From assembly GCA_023205875.1 (NCBI GenBank), contig CP060755.1, forward strand, positions 1,116,001 through 1,180,000: a DNA stretch of 64,000 nucleotides, in the 5' to 3' direction. Shown in pieces: positions 17,745-27,472 of the stretch (position 1 is its first letter; each line of letters opens with the position of its first letter). Below the pieces are notes generated by a model. It was not told the origin of the DNA. It searched no databases and saw only the letters and a list, made by a program, of their open reading frames with translations. Source of the stretch: Chloropicon primus. Taxonomy: Eukaryota; Chlorophyta; Chloropicophyceae; Chloropicales; Chloropicaceae. The translations under genes and the position numbers were made by a program.

Positions 17745-19379
17745 ATGGCGGGAGGGAAGGGCTGGAGGCCGCAGAGGTCTCCCACGGGAGTGGCGCGGGC
17801 GGTGAAGAAGAAGGGAGGGTCGACGTCCTCGACGACGACGACCTCGTCAGCATCTTCTTCTTCTTCTTCTTGGGTGCTGGGCACGTTGAAGGAGTGGCTG
17901 GGGTTTGGGGCAGCGCCAACGACGCCGAAGACGTCTTCGTCGGCGTTGGGAGGGGGGGCGTCCGCGTCCCCGAGGATGCTGGCGGACACCCCGGTGAGGT
18001 ACGACGCGAGCGCGATCGACTACCGGAAAAAGGGCGAGGGCGGGGGCACGAGGGAGCACACGCCGGTGGCGTACGAGGGCCAGCGCTCGCCGCATGTCAT
18101 GGAAGGGGACGGGAGGATATCCACTCCGGAGCAGCTGGACTCGTACCTCAAGCAGCTCCGGACGAGCCTCGACTCGGGCCTGAGGTCCGCGGCGACCCAG
18201 GGGAGCAGCCCCTACGCGCATTACGCGTCCCCCTCGGACGGGCCCTTCGGCCTGTCTCTGGGGTCGAGCGCCACCCCCACCCTTCCCCAGTACAAGGCCT
18301 CGCCCCCCCCCGTCTCAGTCGTGAAGTCTCCGGGGGAGAAGTCCCTGGCCTCCTCTTGGGAGGCCGTGGGGGACTTCTTGGAGAGGTCGGGCATGAGCGT
18401 CAACCTCCTGGAGCTCACGGAGGACAACCTGAGGCAGTGGTTCGCCTCCACGGTGCTCCACACCCTCGTGGACAGGATCCACAACGCCCACAGGGTCGTG
18501 GAGAGGGCGGCCGCGGCACCGGGGGCCGCCTGCCCGGCCAACGTCCCTCCGCCTCCGGTCAAGGTGCTCCCCCTCACGATGTGCCCCTCCGTTGGGTTGG
18601 AGGAGGCCACGGGGGGGCGGGGAAAGGACCAGTACCTGGACAAGTACCAGCTGGAGAAGTGGCTCGAGGTTCTGAGCTCCGCGCCGGCCCCGCAGCCGAC
18701 ACCGCCGACAACGATGTCCCTCTTCTCCTCCCCTGCCACCCAGCAGCCCCAGTACGACCAGGCCAAGCGGAAGGACCTCGTGCAGGCGATAAGGGACTGG
18801 CTCGGGCTCCTTCTGCTTCTCGAGGGCAAGTGCCCGGGCGCCAAGGAGCTCCTGCCGCCCTTCCCGAAGGCGTACCTGAATTCGAGGATCCACGAGATCG
18901 CGGCTGGGAGCTGCGTGAACGGCTTCAGGTGGAACAGCGGAAAGTCCCACCTCCCCGCCAAGAAGTGGAACAAGAATGACTTTCCCACGGACTCCTCCAT
19001 CCTCTGCTACCTGTTCTGCGTGTTCCTGCGGCACCCGGGGTGGAGGTTTGAGGGCGACTTCAAGCTCTCCACCCCCCGGACGAGCTTCTTCATCGGCGCG
19101 CTCCCGCACAAGCCCGGGGAGCACTTCAGGGCGATCCTGCCCCAGATGTCCGCCCCGAAGAGCGAGGGGCACGTCATCCTCTTCCAGTCGAGGTTTGGGG
19201 ACCCCCTCTACACGCTCTCCACGGGCCGGGCGGAGGAGGTGCGGTTCTCGGGCCACTCTGGCGTGTTCCGGGGCCTAGCGCTCTTCCTCATGCTGATCAG
19301 GATGCTGGACCACGACTGGATCGGCCAGAACAGGCTGCAGAACTTGGGCCTCGCCAAGGTCGTGTGCACGGAAAGGTGA
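17745..19379 (+). CDS. TMEM209: TMEM209-like protein (cytochrome b561 N-terminal domain family)
   Basis: 544 residues from the ATG at 17745 (MAGGKGWRPQ); the open frame upstream translates a (TC)n leader. The N-terminal ~200 residues are Ser/Pro/Gly-rich and probably disordered. From about residue 225 the sequence follows the Pfam CytochromB561_N family represented by animal TMEM209: 'LTEDNLRQWFASTVLHTLV', a long helical middle, and the compact C-terminal part ending 'GVFRGLALFLMLIRML...LQNLGLAKVV'. TMEM209 is a nuclear-envelope protein that interacts with nucleoporins. The two N-terminal membrane spans seen in animals are not evident here, so the membrane topology is uncertain. Despite the domain name it has no haem-binding histidine pattern. 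Confidence 0.72.
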   Translation: MAGGKGWRPQRSPTGVARAVKKKGGSTSSTTTTSSASSSSSSWVLGTLKEWLGFGAAPTTPKTSSSALGGGASASPRMLADTPVRYDASAIDYRKKGEGGGTREHTPVAYEGQRSPHVMEGDGRISTPEQLDSYLKQLRTSLDSGLRSAATQGSSPYAHYASPSDGPFGLSLGSSATPTLPQYKASPPPVSVVKSPGEKSLASSWEAVGDFLERSGMSVNLLELTEDNLRQWFASTVLHTLVDRIHNAHRVVERAAAAPGAACPANVPPPPVKVLPLTMCPSVGLEEATGGRGKDQYLDKYQLEKWLEVLSSAPAPQPTPPTTMSLFSSPATQQPQYDQAKRKDLVQAIRDWLGLLLLLEGKCPGAKELLPPFPKAYLNSRIHEIAAGSCVNGFRWNSGKSHLPAKKWNKNDFPTDSSILCYLFCVFLRHPGWRFEGDFKLSTPRTSFFIGALPHKPGEHFRAILPQMSAPKSEGHVILFQSRFGDPLYTLSTGRAEEVRFSGHSGVFRGLALFLMLIRMLDHDWIGQNRLQNLGLAKVVCTER

Positions 19380-19566
19380 AGAAGTTTTGTTTTGCTTTAA
19401 AACCCACGACGGAAAAACTGATATTAAAAATTGCGGCCTTCCTTAAGAATTACTATATGCTACAACGAGAGGGAAGCCCGCAAGACGCGTCCCTATTGCC
19501 ACTTTTATGTGCCGGTGGCGAAAAAATTCCAACGAGACACTGAGCTACCAGAGCGCGGCGGGGACT

Positions 19567-20586
19567 TCACATCCTCGCCGCTTCCGCTTCCTCCAACTCC
19601 GCCTTTTCCTTCGCCATCGCCCTCTCCATCAGCATGTCGAGCTCCTCCACGCCCCCCTCGCACTTCTCCAGCTCGTTCTCGGCCAGGAAGAGCCCGTACG
19701 GCACGCCGCCGAACTTCTCCGAGTGGTGGATGGTGTGGGCCACGGCGATCCTCTTCAGGGAGGGGAGCTCGCCCAGCGGACCCACCGGGAACCTCTTGTG
19801 CACCAGGCCGTCGTGGATGAACATGTACATCCAGCCGAACAGGGTGATCCCCAGGCCCGTCCCCCAGCACATCGCGGGCACGAGGCCCGGGTTCAGGAAG
19901 CCGTAGATGCACAGGCTGAGGGCCGGGACGGCGTTCGCCACCGCGTAAATGTCGTTGGCCTCGAAGGGCCCCGTCCTCGGCAGGTGGTGGGACTCGTGCA
20001 GGGACCAGCCCGGCTGCCAGTCGTGCCACACGTACTTGTGGGCGTACCTGGCGTAGAACTCCATCCCCACGCACGCGCCGACGGTGCAGGACAGCGTCCC
20101 GTAAAAGTCCACCAGGGAGATCCCGTCCTCCCCCATGTCGGTGAAGAAGAACCTGACCAGGGTCGCCCCCGAGGCGAGGCCGAACATCAGGAGGGAGGAC
20201 GAGATCGCCAGGAAGCGGTAGGTCCGCGCCTCCCTCTCCTTCTCCTGCTTCCTCAGCTTGGGGTCCTTCCTGTTTTTTCGCTTCTCCTTGGAGAGGCGAG
20301 AGTTCGAGGGCCTCGAGGTCGGCTGCAGCTTGTAGACCCTGGAGGACGACGAGGACTCCACTTGGTCCACGCCAGCTCGTCGGACCGCGGCCCTCCCCCT
20401 CGAGGCAACAGCACCGTCGTCGCTGACCCCCACCGCCGCCGTCGTCGCCGTCGAACCCCTCACCCTGTCCGCCTGCGCCCTCGCCGCAAGAACCCGCGGG
20501 CGACCTGTCGCCCCAACCCTGCGGTGCGGGGCCCTCGCGACCCCGCACTCCAAACCCCTGACAACCCCCTTGGCCCTCAGCACCAT
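19567..20586 (-). CDS. BCH: Di-iron beta-carotene hydroxylase (CrtZ/BCH family), plastid
   Basis: 339 residues from the ATG at 20586. Residues 1-90 are Arg/Ala/Ser/Val-rich and fit a chloroplast transit peptide. The fatty-acid-hydroxylase core has hydrophobic segments at about 125-145, 160-178 and 225-260. It carries the four histidine clusters of the family: 'HKYVWH', 'HESHH', 'HDGLVH' and 'HTIHH'. The enzyme hydroxylates the beta-ionone rings of beta-carotene to give zeaxanthin, using ferredoxin and O2, in plastid membranes. The C-terminus ends with a short coiled coil. Its 5' end faces the start of a CYP97B-type gene, the other carotenoid hydroxylase class. Confidence 0.93.
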   Translation of the reverse strand: MVLRAKGVVRGLECGVARAPHRRVGATGRPRVLAARAQADRVRGSTATTAAVGVSDDGAVASRGRAAVRRAGVDQVESSSSSRVYKLQPTSRPSNSRLSKEKRKNRKDPKLRKQEKEREARTYRFLAISSSLLMFGLASGATLVRFFFTDMGEDGISLVDFYGTLSCTVGACVGMEFYARYAHKYVWHDWQPGWSLHESHHLPRTGPFEANDIYAVANAVPALSLCIYGFLNPGLVPAMCWGTGLGITLFGWMYMFIHDGLVHKRFPVGPLGELPSLKRIAVAHTIHHSEKFGGVPYGLFLAENELEKCEGGVEELDMLMERAMAKEKAELEEAEAARM

Positions 20587-21453
20587 CTCGCCAGCCTATT
20601 CAGAAGACCCAGCCCTCTGCCCAACGCTATCCTACCCAAGCGAAGAAGAAGAGAGAGACCACTGGAATGGAATCCCCCTATCGAGACTCTCCTCTCCTCG
20701 ATATCCTCCGTCTCGGTCCAAGACGCCCGTCGTCTCGCCACCTCACCCAAGAACCCAAACGCGTCGTCCGACCCCGCTTCCCGCGTCTCCCCCTCCGCTC
20801 CCGTTCGCGTCGCGGTGTCGAGTGACTTCAAGTGAGTGAGAGTGAGAGCCCTCCGCTCCGCTCGGCGTCCGTCCCGTCCGTCCAGATGTGGCCACGAACG
20901 AGATCTCGCGTTTGCTACCGGATTCGTCGACAGCCGTCCAATCGCCACACAAAGAAAAGCCGAGAACATTTCCACCCTCCCGTGGGGGGGCCAAAGGATA
21001 AAGGATAAGAAGCCTTCGCACTTTTCGGGAACCGAGGCGGGCGACACCGAGGTTGGTGAACGCCTTGTTCGTCTTTGGCTTGGCACAGGAGGGACCTTCG
21101 CGCGACGTTCCTCGCACCGGCAGTCGTTTCGTTTCTCAGAGAGAGAGAGAGAAAGAGAGAGAAAACGGACGACGATTGACCCCGACGATTGCACGGCACA
21201 CCGACCTGGGCTTGGCTTGGAGGAGTTGGAGTTGTGTGTCGTCGTCCCCCCTGGCCTGGCTGTGCAGACGCATTGTCCTCGTTGTTTGTGGGGCGGGGTT
21301 GCTCGCTCGGGCCAGACCCTTCGCCGCATTGCTTTTTCGTTGCGGCGTTGCTGGGATTGATTCTCTCGTTTGCTTCCCTTCCCGTGCGTGAAGCATCATC
21401 ACCACCACCACCACCACCACCAAGAACGACACCAAGAACGACACCAACGTGAC
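20587..21453. promoter_or_regulatory. Divergent intergenic region between two carotenoid hydroxylase genes
   Basis: 867 bp between the start codons of the BCH and CYP97B-type genes, which are transcribed away from each other. It contains a GA tract near 21137-21160 and a run of CAC triplets at about 21398-21420, just before the P450 start. No additional gene is supported. Shared light or redox control of both genes would be possible from here. Confidence 0.5.
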
Positions 21454-23394
21454 ATGGCAGCAGCGCGCGGAGCGAGGTCGACGGCATCCTCCCACGCCGC
21501 CGCCTCGCCGTCCTCGTCGCGGGGCAGCTCCCGGCGGCAGCACCACCACCGACGCGCGAGAGGGGGGGATGGGGTCCTTTTTTCGTCAACCCCTCGGTTC
21601 GCGAACGGGGCTGAGCCTCGCCGGCAGCACGCCGGACGCCAGTCGTGCCCTCGCCGCCGCCGTGGACCCCCGGAGGCCCTCCCCCCGGAGGCCCTCGACC
21701 TGAACCTGAGCCTGCCGTCCCTCGGGCAGGTGGAGGCCGGCGCCGCGGCCCTCCCGCTGGCCGGCCTGGCCGTCCTCACGTTCACCGGGGCCTTCAAGAA
21801 GTCCAAGAACCTGTCGGACATCTTCGCCCGCCTGCTGACGATCGTGAGCCAGGGGTACTTCCAGCCCAACGTGGGCGGGGACACCATCCCTGAGGCCGAG
21901 GGGGAGGCCTCCGACCTCGTGGGCGACGAGCCGCTCTTCAAGGCCCTGTACAACATGTTCCTGGACAGCGGCGGGGTCTTCCGCCTGAGCTTCGGGCCCA
22001 AGTGCTTCCTCGTCGTCTCGGACCCCGTCGTGGTCAGGCACATCCTCAAGGACAACGCCTTCAACTTCGACAAGGGCGTCCTGGCGGAGATCCTCAAGCC
22101 GATCATGGGGAAGGGCCTCATCCCCGCGGACATCGAGACCTGGAAGGTTCGCAGGAAGGCCGTGATCCCGGGGTTCCACAAGGCCTACCTGGACTGCATG
22201 GTGGACCTTTTCGGCAGGTGCACGGAGAGGACGGTGGAGAAGATTGACAGGGTCTGCAAGGGCGACGGGGACAAGACGCTGGACATGGAGACCGAGTTCC
22301 TGAACGTGGCCCTGGACATCATCGGGCTGGGGATCTTCAACTACGACTTTGGGTCCGTGAACACCGAGTCCCCGGTCATCAAGTCCGTCTACGGCGTCCT
22401 GAAGGAGGCCGAGCACAGGTCGACCACCTACATCCCCTACTGGAACCTCCCCTTCGCGGACGTCGTGGTCCCGAGGCAGAGGCAGTTCAAGGCCGACATC
22501 ACGATCATAAACGACGTGCTGGACGACCTCATCAAGCTGGCCCAGGAGACCCAGCAGGAGGAGGACATGGAGGCCCTGCAGAACAGGGACTACAAGAACG
22601 TCAAGGACCCTAGCCTCCTCAGGTTTCTCGTCGACATGAGGGGCGAGGACTCCTCGGCCAAGCAGCTCAGGGACGACCTGATGACCATGCTGATCGCGGG
22701 CCACGAGACGACGGGGGCCGTGCTGACGTGGGCGTTGCACTGCCTGGTCGAGAACCCGGAGGAGCTGGAGAAGACGGTGAGCGAGATAGACAGGGTCCTC
22801 GGGGACAGGACCCCGACCTTTGAGGACATCAGGGAGATGAAGCAGGTGAGGATGGTGATCGCGGAGAGCCTGCGGCTGTACCCTCAGCCCCCGATCCTCA
22901 TCCGCAGGGCTCTCGCGAAGGACACGCTGCCCGGAGGAATCGGCGGCGACCCCAACGGTTACGAGATCGGCAAGGGGACGGACCTCTTCATTTCGGTGTG
23001 GAACTTGCACAGGTCGCCCCACATTTGGAAGGACCCCGACGCGTTCAAGCCGGGAAGGTTCGACGAGGCGATCCCCGCGCAGGGGCCTTGGGAGGGGTAC
23101 GACGGCAAGAACTTCGCCGGCCTGTACCCGAACGAGTCTGCCTACAACTTTGCGTACGTCCCCTTCGGGGGCGGGCCCCGAAAGTGCCTCGGGGATCAAT
23201 TCGCCCTCATGGAGGCGGTCATCGCCCTCGCGATGATGCTGAGGAGGTTCAACTTCAAGGTGAAGGAGGGCCACGTGCCTGGGATGGCCACGGGGGCCAC
23301 CATCCACACGGCGAAGGGGCTCCTGATGGACATCAGTCGAAGGGACACGAGCCCATCGGAGAGCGAGGAGCTGGAGGAAATGGTGGCAAAGTGA
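21454..23394 (+). CDS. CYP97B: CYP97-family cytochrome P450 (CYP97B type), carotenoid hydroxylase, plastid
   Basis: 646 residues from the ATG at 21454 (MAAARGARST); the frame continues upstream only through CAC triplets without another ATG. The first ~90 residues are a Ser/Arg/His-rich transit peptide. P450 landmarks follow in order: 'GKGLIPADIETWKVRRK' (C helix, with the CYP97-type GLIPAD), 'IAGHETTG' (I helix oxygen-binding), 'ESLRLYPQPP' (ExxR, K helix), and 'FGGGPRKCLGDQFA' with haem-ligand Cys578. The C-helix and the 'LPNE'-like region ('LYPNESAYNFAYVPFG') fit CYP97B better than CYP97A or C. CYP97 enzymes hydroxylate carotenoid rings; the role of CYP97B is less settled. Intronless. Confidence 0.92.
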   Translation: MAAARGARSTASSHAAASPSSSRGSSRRQHHHRRARGGDGVLFSSTPRFANGAEPRRQHAGRQSCPRRRRGPPEALPPEALDLNLSLPSLGQVEAGAAALPLAGLAVLTFTGAFKKSKNLSDIFARLLTIVSQGYFQPNVGGDTIPEAEGEASDLVGDEPLFKALYNMFLDSGGVFRLSFGPKCFLVVSDPVVVRHILKDNAFNFDKGVLAEILKPIMGKGLIPADIETWKVRRKAVIPGFHKAYLDCMVDLFGRCTERTVEKIDRVCKGDGDKTLDMETEFLNVALDIIGLGIFNYDFGSVNTESPVIKSVYGVLKEAEHRSTTYIPYWNLPFADVVVPRQRQFKADITIINDVLDDLIKLAQETQQEEDMEALQNRDYKNVKDPSLLRFLVDMRGEDSSAKQLRDDLMTMLIAGHETTGAVLTWALHCLVENPEELEKTVSEIDRVLGDRTPTFEDIREMKQVRMVIAESLRLYPQPPILIRRALAKDTLPGGIGGDPNGYEIGKGTDLFISVWNLHRSPHIWKDPDAFKPGRFDEAIPAQGPWEGYDGKNFAGLYPNESAYNFAYVPFGGGPRKCLGDQFALMEAVIALAMMLRRFNFKVKEGHVPGMATGATIHTAKGLLMDISRRDTSPSESEELEEMVAK

Positions 23395-23472
23395 GCCCAG
23401 CGGCGCGAGCGAGCTGAGGAGAACCAATTTTTTTGTATTCAAGATAAATATACACAGCGAGGTCAAGCGATC

Positions 23473-25503
23473 TCAAGCGACGTGCTGGAGCTCCAGCTGA
23501 AGCTTGCTGAGGAGGAACTCCCACTCCCACCCCCCCATCCCCCCGTTCGAACTGCTGAACGGGTCCAGAAGATCCTCTCCGACATCTTCCGCTCCGTCCC
23601 CCCCTTCCCCCCCTTCGCTCCTCTCGTCCTCGGCGCGGTCCCCCTCGCCTTCTTCCCTCTGGGCACCAATCTCCAAGGCGCTCATGTTGCTGACGACCTC
23701 ATCCAACGTCTCCACGGCCAGAACGCTCTGGAAGAAGGCCTGGCATTTCTCTCCAGCGGTGCAGGGCGTGGTGGCCTCGGACCCCAGCGCCCCTTCCGCC
23801 TCCGTCGTTGTCTCGAACCTCACGATGAATGCCTTGGAACACCCATCGTAAAGGCGGACGCCGAGCGTGTCCACCAGGAAGATCAGATCGGGGGAGCAGA
23901 TCCTGAGAACGAAGAAGTGGTCGTTCCAAGCTACGATGTAGATGTTGTCGTGCGTCTCCGAGGTGGAGTTCATGGCCTGCTCCAGGATTCCATCGAAAGT
24001 CAAAAAGCCTTCCATGGACTCTCTCAAGCTTTGGGACGTGTAAGCCTCGTTGGGCGTCAGAAAGCCAACGAAGGACTTTGAGGTGTCGAAGACAATGGGC
24101 TCGCCCTTCTCCTCCACCCACGTGCTCGCTGCGGTTTCGAGATCCAGGTGCATGTCAGGGAACCTCTCGTTGACGTCATTCTGGCCGCTCTCAAAGATCT
24201 GCCGCCACACCTTGCTTCCTTCCCTTATCAGGTGGTCGAGCTCCCCCTCCTTGTCCGGGACAGGGGACCTGCCGTTTTTCATCCAGGATGCTATTGCCAC
24301 GGCCAAGGTCGAGCAAGCGGCGTGGCCATCGACGCCTTCCGAGCATTGGTCAATGTTCGCGAAGCAGATGTCGACGACAAGGTCGTTGATCTTAACGTGC
24401 TCCCACAGTCCATCCAACTTTTTGATGGTCTTGATTGGATTGTGCCCCTCCTGGAACTCTCGCACCATCTGGATCGCCGCAAGCTGCCCCGGGCTGTTGA
24501 TAGGCATCATGTCGGGGTTGCTCTTCGTCCTTTTCCTGACAGGTATGTTTTGGGCCTTTGTGTCCGTGGCCTCGACGCCCCTGTGCTGCTCGGGCGACGA
24601 ATCCAGCTCCCTGGCGCGATTCATTTCTGAAGAGTTGCTGCTGTTGTCCTGTTGCAGCCTCGCGAACAGAGACCTGCTCGGCTTTCTCTTGTGCCCCTTG
24701 TCGCCGTTCTGGCCCGAGGCCTTCTCGGGCTCGCTCCCCTGCGGGGCCTCCCTCTCCGTTTCCTCCACCCCCACCTCCTCCTGCTGCTGCTGCTGAGGAT
24801 TTTCGGGGTCCGAAGGCGCATCCCCCCCCTCCGAGTCGCTCTCCCGACCCTTCCCCAGGCCATACGAGCTCGTGAGGCTCGACAGCAGCTGCTTGGTCTT
24901 GGTCCAGCCAAAGTAATTCGACAGCTCCCCCGAGCGACTTTGTGGGTTCTGGCATTCCGTGGAGTTCTCCACCACGAGGGTGACGAACAGCTCCCCGGAC
25001 GAGAGGCCTCCCCCGATGGGAAGGACCAGCTTGTGCTCGGTCAGCCTAGACGCGTAGGACGCCATGTTCAGAATCACTTGCCCTATCTTCTGCGAGTCCA
25101 CGCAGCGCGGCTGGGACTCGAACACCGCGAGCTGGACCTCCCAAGGGTACTTTTTCAGGGGCCTCTGCAAGTTGACTCCGCTTGTTTTGAACTTGTGCTC
25201 CCACCGCACATTCCCGTCGTCGTCGTCGAAGAGGTGCGCGCTCTCCTCCTTGGCCTTCTTCCTCGTCGACGACAGGAAGGGCGCCCTGAACCTCGACGGG
25301 CTCCCAAGCCACTTGACTCTGGTCCAGTACAAGCTCTGCTCCGTGATATCTCTCGAGGGCTCCTTCTGCTTCCGCTCCAACCGCTTCAGGGAGTGCACAG
25401 TTATCGATACGTCGAAAAGGCACGAAGAGGACGTACTCGCCCCCTCCCACCCCCTCCTCTCCCCTGTGTTGTTGTTGTTGTTGTTGTCCTCCTCCATCTC
25501 CAT
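23473..25503 (-). CDS. Plant-type NT-C2 domain protein with C-terminal 'SMC hinge-like' domain
   Basis: 676 residues from the ATG at 25503 (MEMEEDNNNN); further upstream only a TTG is available. Residues about 25-185 form an NT-C2 domain (the EEIG1/EHBP1-type lipid-binding C2 variant) with 'HKFKTSGVNLQRP' and 'WEVQLAVFES'-like strands. A disordered middle (190-365) is Gln/Glu/Ser-rich. The C-terminal domain (about 395-600) contains 'HAACSTLAVAIASWM', 'FPDMHLDLETAAS', 'KSFVGFLTPNEA' and 'IVAWNDHFFVLRI'. I recognise this pattern from land-plant NT-C2 proteins of the At3g11760 type. NT-C2 proteins link membranes to the cytoskeleton; the function of the plant form is unclear. The tail is acidic. 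Confidence 0.8.
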   Translation of the reverse strand: MEMEEDNNNNNNTGERRGWEGASTSSSCLFDVSITVHSLKRLERKQKEPSRDITEQSLYWTRVKWLGSPSRFRAPFLSSTRKKAKEESAHLFDDDDGNVRWEHKFKTSGVNLQRPLKKYPWEVQLAVFESQPRCVDSQKIGQVILNMASYASRLTEHKLVLPIGGGLSSGELFVTLVVENSTECQNPQSRSGELSNYFGWTKTKQLLSSLTSSYGLGKGRESDSEGGDAPSDPENPQQQQQEEVGVEETEREAPQGSEPEKASGQNGDKGHKRKPSRSLFARLQQDNSSNSSEMNRARELDSSPEQHRGVEATDTKAQNIPVRKRTKSNPDMMPINSPGQLAAIQMVREFQEGHNPIKTIKKLDGLWEHVKINDLVVDICFANIDQCSEGVDGHAACSTLAVAIASWMKNGRSPVPDKEGELDHLIREGSKVWRQIFESGQNDVNERFPDMHLDLETAASTWVEEKGEPIVFDTSKSFVGFLTPNEAYTSQSLRESMEGFLTFDGILEQAMNSTSETHDNIYIVAWNDHFFVLRICSPDLIFLVDTLGVRLYDGCSKAFIVRFETTTEAEGALGSEATTPCTAGEKCQAFFQSVLAVETLDEVVSNMSALEIGAQREEGEGDRAEDERSEGGEGGDGAEDVGEDLLDPFSSSNGGMGGWEWEFLLSKLQLELQHVA

Positions 25504-25768
25504 CCTTTCTTGGGGACCAACGCACCTCCCCTCCTGTTTCTCTCTCTCTCTCGCAGAAAGAGAAAGAAGAAGCCGAAGGCAAGTCTGCAATCATCCCTTC
25601 CCACGGCGGCTGGTGGGGTTGAAGGAGTCGAAGACTTGGGGGGGGAAACGAGCGAGGAAGGCTTGGAGGAGAGGAGGACTGCGAGGAAGCAGATCGAGCG
25701 GAGAGATCGACGGGGGTTCGCTGCGATTGAGGGAGAGGTTCGGTCGTGAGACGGGAGGGAGCATCAAC
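25504..25768. promoter_or_regulatory. Divergent promoter region of the NT-C2 gene and PUF6/PUM3
   Basis: 265 bp between divergent start codons. It contains a TC tract (about 25540-25555). No other gene is seen. Confidence 0.5.
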
Positions 25769-27472
25769 ATGTCGGGTGGAAAGGGGTACCAGGAGAGGAA
25801 GGGGTCGTGGAAGGGAAGCGGGAAGAGGGGTCACGATGGGCAGGGGGGCAAGGAGATGTCGAGAAATGCTCAGAAGAGGTTCAGGAAGGACTCGCACAAG
25901 CAGAAGCGACGGCCGAACACGTATCCTTTGATAAAGGGGCTTCTTGCTTGGTGGGAGAAGCTGCGCTCGAAGAAGACGTCCGAGAAGGAGAGGCTGGAGC
26001 TGGTCGGGATGATATTGAAGAAGAGCGAGGGGCGCCTCGCGGAGCTGGCGTCCCTGCACAGCGCCTCCAGGGTCGTGCAGTCCTGCCTGAAGTTCGGAAA
26101 TGAGGAGCACAAGCAGCAGGTCATCTCGGAGTTGAAGCCCAAGCTGCTGGACCTCGCCCAGAACCAGTACGGCCACTTCTTGGTGAAGAAGATCCTGGCG
26201 TACTCGAAGGAGGAGCTGAGCTACATGCTGAACACGTTTCGCGGCCAAATCGTGGCCCTTCTGAGGCACCCCTGCGGGTCTTCCGTCGTGGACGACTTGT
26301 ACCATATGAGCAACGCGAGGCAGAAGGAGCAGATGGCATCAGAATTTTACGGGCCGGAGGTTGCTCTCTTGGCGAACCTGGCCACGGACGAGCTCAAGCT
26401 GTCCAGCTTGCTGGAGAGAGCGTCGTCTGCCCAGAAGGCAGCGATTCTGACGCACATCTTCATGAAGCTCTCCCCGATTCTGGACAAGGGCCTCGTCGAC
26501 GCTCACGTCGTGCACTTCGTCATCAGGGAACTGCTGCAGTTCGCGGCCCCTGGAGCGATTCAGGAGGCTGCCCAGAACTTGGCGGGGCCCCACCTGCTGC
26601 ACTTGGTGCACACCAAGGAAGGCTCCGAAGCCGCGGCGAACGTCATCTGCGCCTCGGACGCGAAATCCAGGAAGAAGATTGTCAAGGCGCTCAAGGGCCA
26701 CGTTCTGAAATGCGCGGTCGAGGACTGCGGCCACATCGTGCTCCTGTCCCTGCTCGGCGTCGTGGATGACACGGTGCTGGTGGACAAAATCGTTGTCAAG
26801 GAGCTTGTTCCTGGCCTGGAAGAGCTCTGCTTGAGCAAATTCGGGAAGAGGATCCTCTTGCGGCTCCTGGCGCCCGAGCGCACCAAGTACATCCCTAAGA
26901 ACGTCCTGGAGGTACTGACGCCCAGCGAGAAGGTCGTCAAGGCGTCCAACCTGAAGCTGCCTAGCTTGGACGACAGCGACGACGAGGAGCTGGAGTTGGT
27001 GGAAGAGGACGAGGACGCAAAGGAGCAGACGGTGTGCAAGAAGCCCCTCGAGACGAAATGCAGGGAACTGCTGTTCGGGTCGTCCAAGCTGGCACTGGAG
27101 CTGATCGACGTGTGCACAGAAAAAGCAAAGGCGCTGATGTGCTCGCCACACGGCTCGGAGGTGCTGACCGAGCTCGTTCTGGTTTGCGAGAACGGAATTT
27201 CGGGCAAGAAAATTCCTGAGGACAAGGTGACGGGCTTCTTCGACAGCCTGACAGCCGCGGTGGCCTACGAGGAGGGGGACTCCGTGCTGCAGGACTTTTA
27301 TGCGACGAGGATGCTCGCTCAGATCGTTCATGCCAGCCACTCTGACGGCAAGAAGGTGTTTGCGAAGAAGTTGTGGAAGGACGTCGCGAAGGACAAGAAG
27401 CGCGCTTGGAAGGACACGCACGCCGAGAAAATTCTCAGGGCTTTTGGAAAGTACCCAAAATCCTACAAGTAA
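25769..27472 (+). CDS. PUM3: PUF6/PUM3-type pumilio protein (ribosome biogenesis)
   Basis: 567 residues from the ATG at 25769 (MSGGKGYQERK). A very basic N-terminal ~55 residues resembles a nucleolar targeting signal. Pumilio-like repeats start near residue 85 ('LASLHSASRVVQSCLKFG', 'LAQNQYGHFLVKKILAY', 'LRHPCGSSVVDDLYHM') and continue into the CPL region of the Puf6/PUM3 family (about 200-330, 'LVHTKEGSEAAANVI', 'KCAVEDCGHIVLLSLL'). An acidic stretch lies near 400. Yeast Puf6 and human PUM3 bind RNA/DNA non-specifically and act in 60S ribosome assembly and in control of certain mRNAs. The gene diverges from the NT-C2 gene. Intronless. Confidence 0.9.
   Translation: MSGGKGYQERKGSWKGSGKRGHDGQGGKEMSRNAQKRFRKDSHKQKRRPNTYPLIKGLLAWWEKLRSKKTSEKERLELVGMILKKSEGRLAELASLHSASRVVQSCLKFGNEEHKQQVISELKPKLLDLAQNQYGHFLVKKILAYSKEELSYMLNTFRGQIVALLRHPCGSSVVDDLYHMSNARQKEQMASEFYGPEVALLANLATDELKLSSLLERASSAQKAAILTHIFMKLSPILDKGLVDAHVVHFVIRELLQFAAPGAIQEAAQNLAGPHLLHLVHTKEGSEAAANVICASDAKSRKKIVKALKGHVLKCAVEDCGHIVLLSLLGVVDDTVLVDKIVVKELVPGLEELCLSKFGKRILLRLLAPERTKYIPKNVLEVLTPSEKVVKASNLKLPSLDDSDDEELELVEEDEDAKEQTVCKKPLETKCRELLFGSSKLALELIDVCTEKAKALMCSPHGSEVLTELVLVCENGISGKKIPEDKVTGFFDSLTAAVAYEEGDSVLQDFYATRMLAQIVHASHSDGKKVFAKKLWKDVAKDKKRAWKDTHAEKILRAFGKYPKSYK

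Noticed and set aside
21370-21453. Poly-His N-terminal extension of the P450
   Set aside because: The CAC run lies upstream of the first ATG (21454); the extended frame would need a TTG start.
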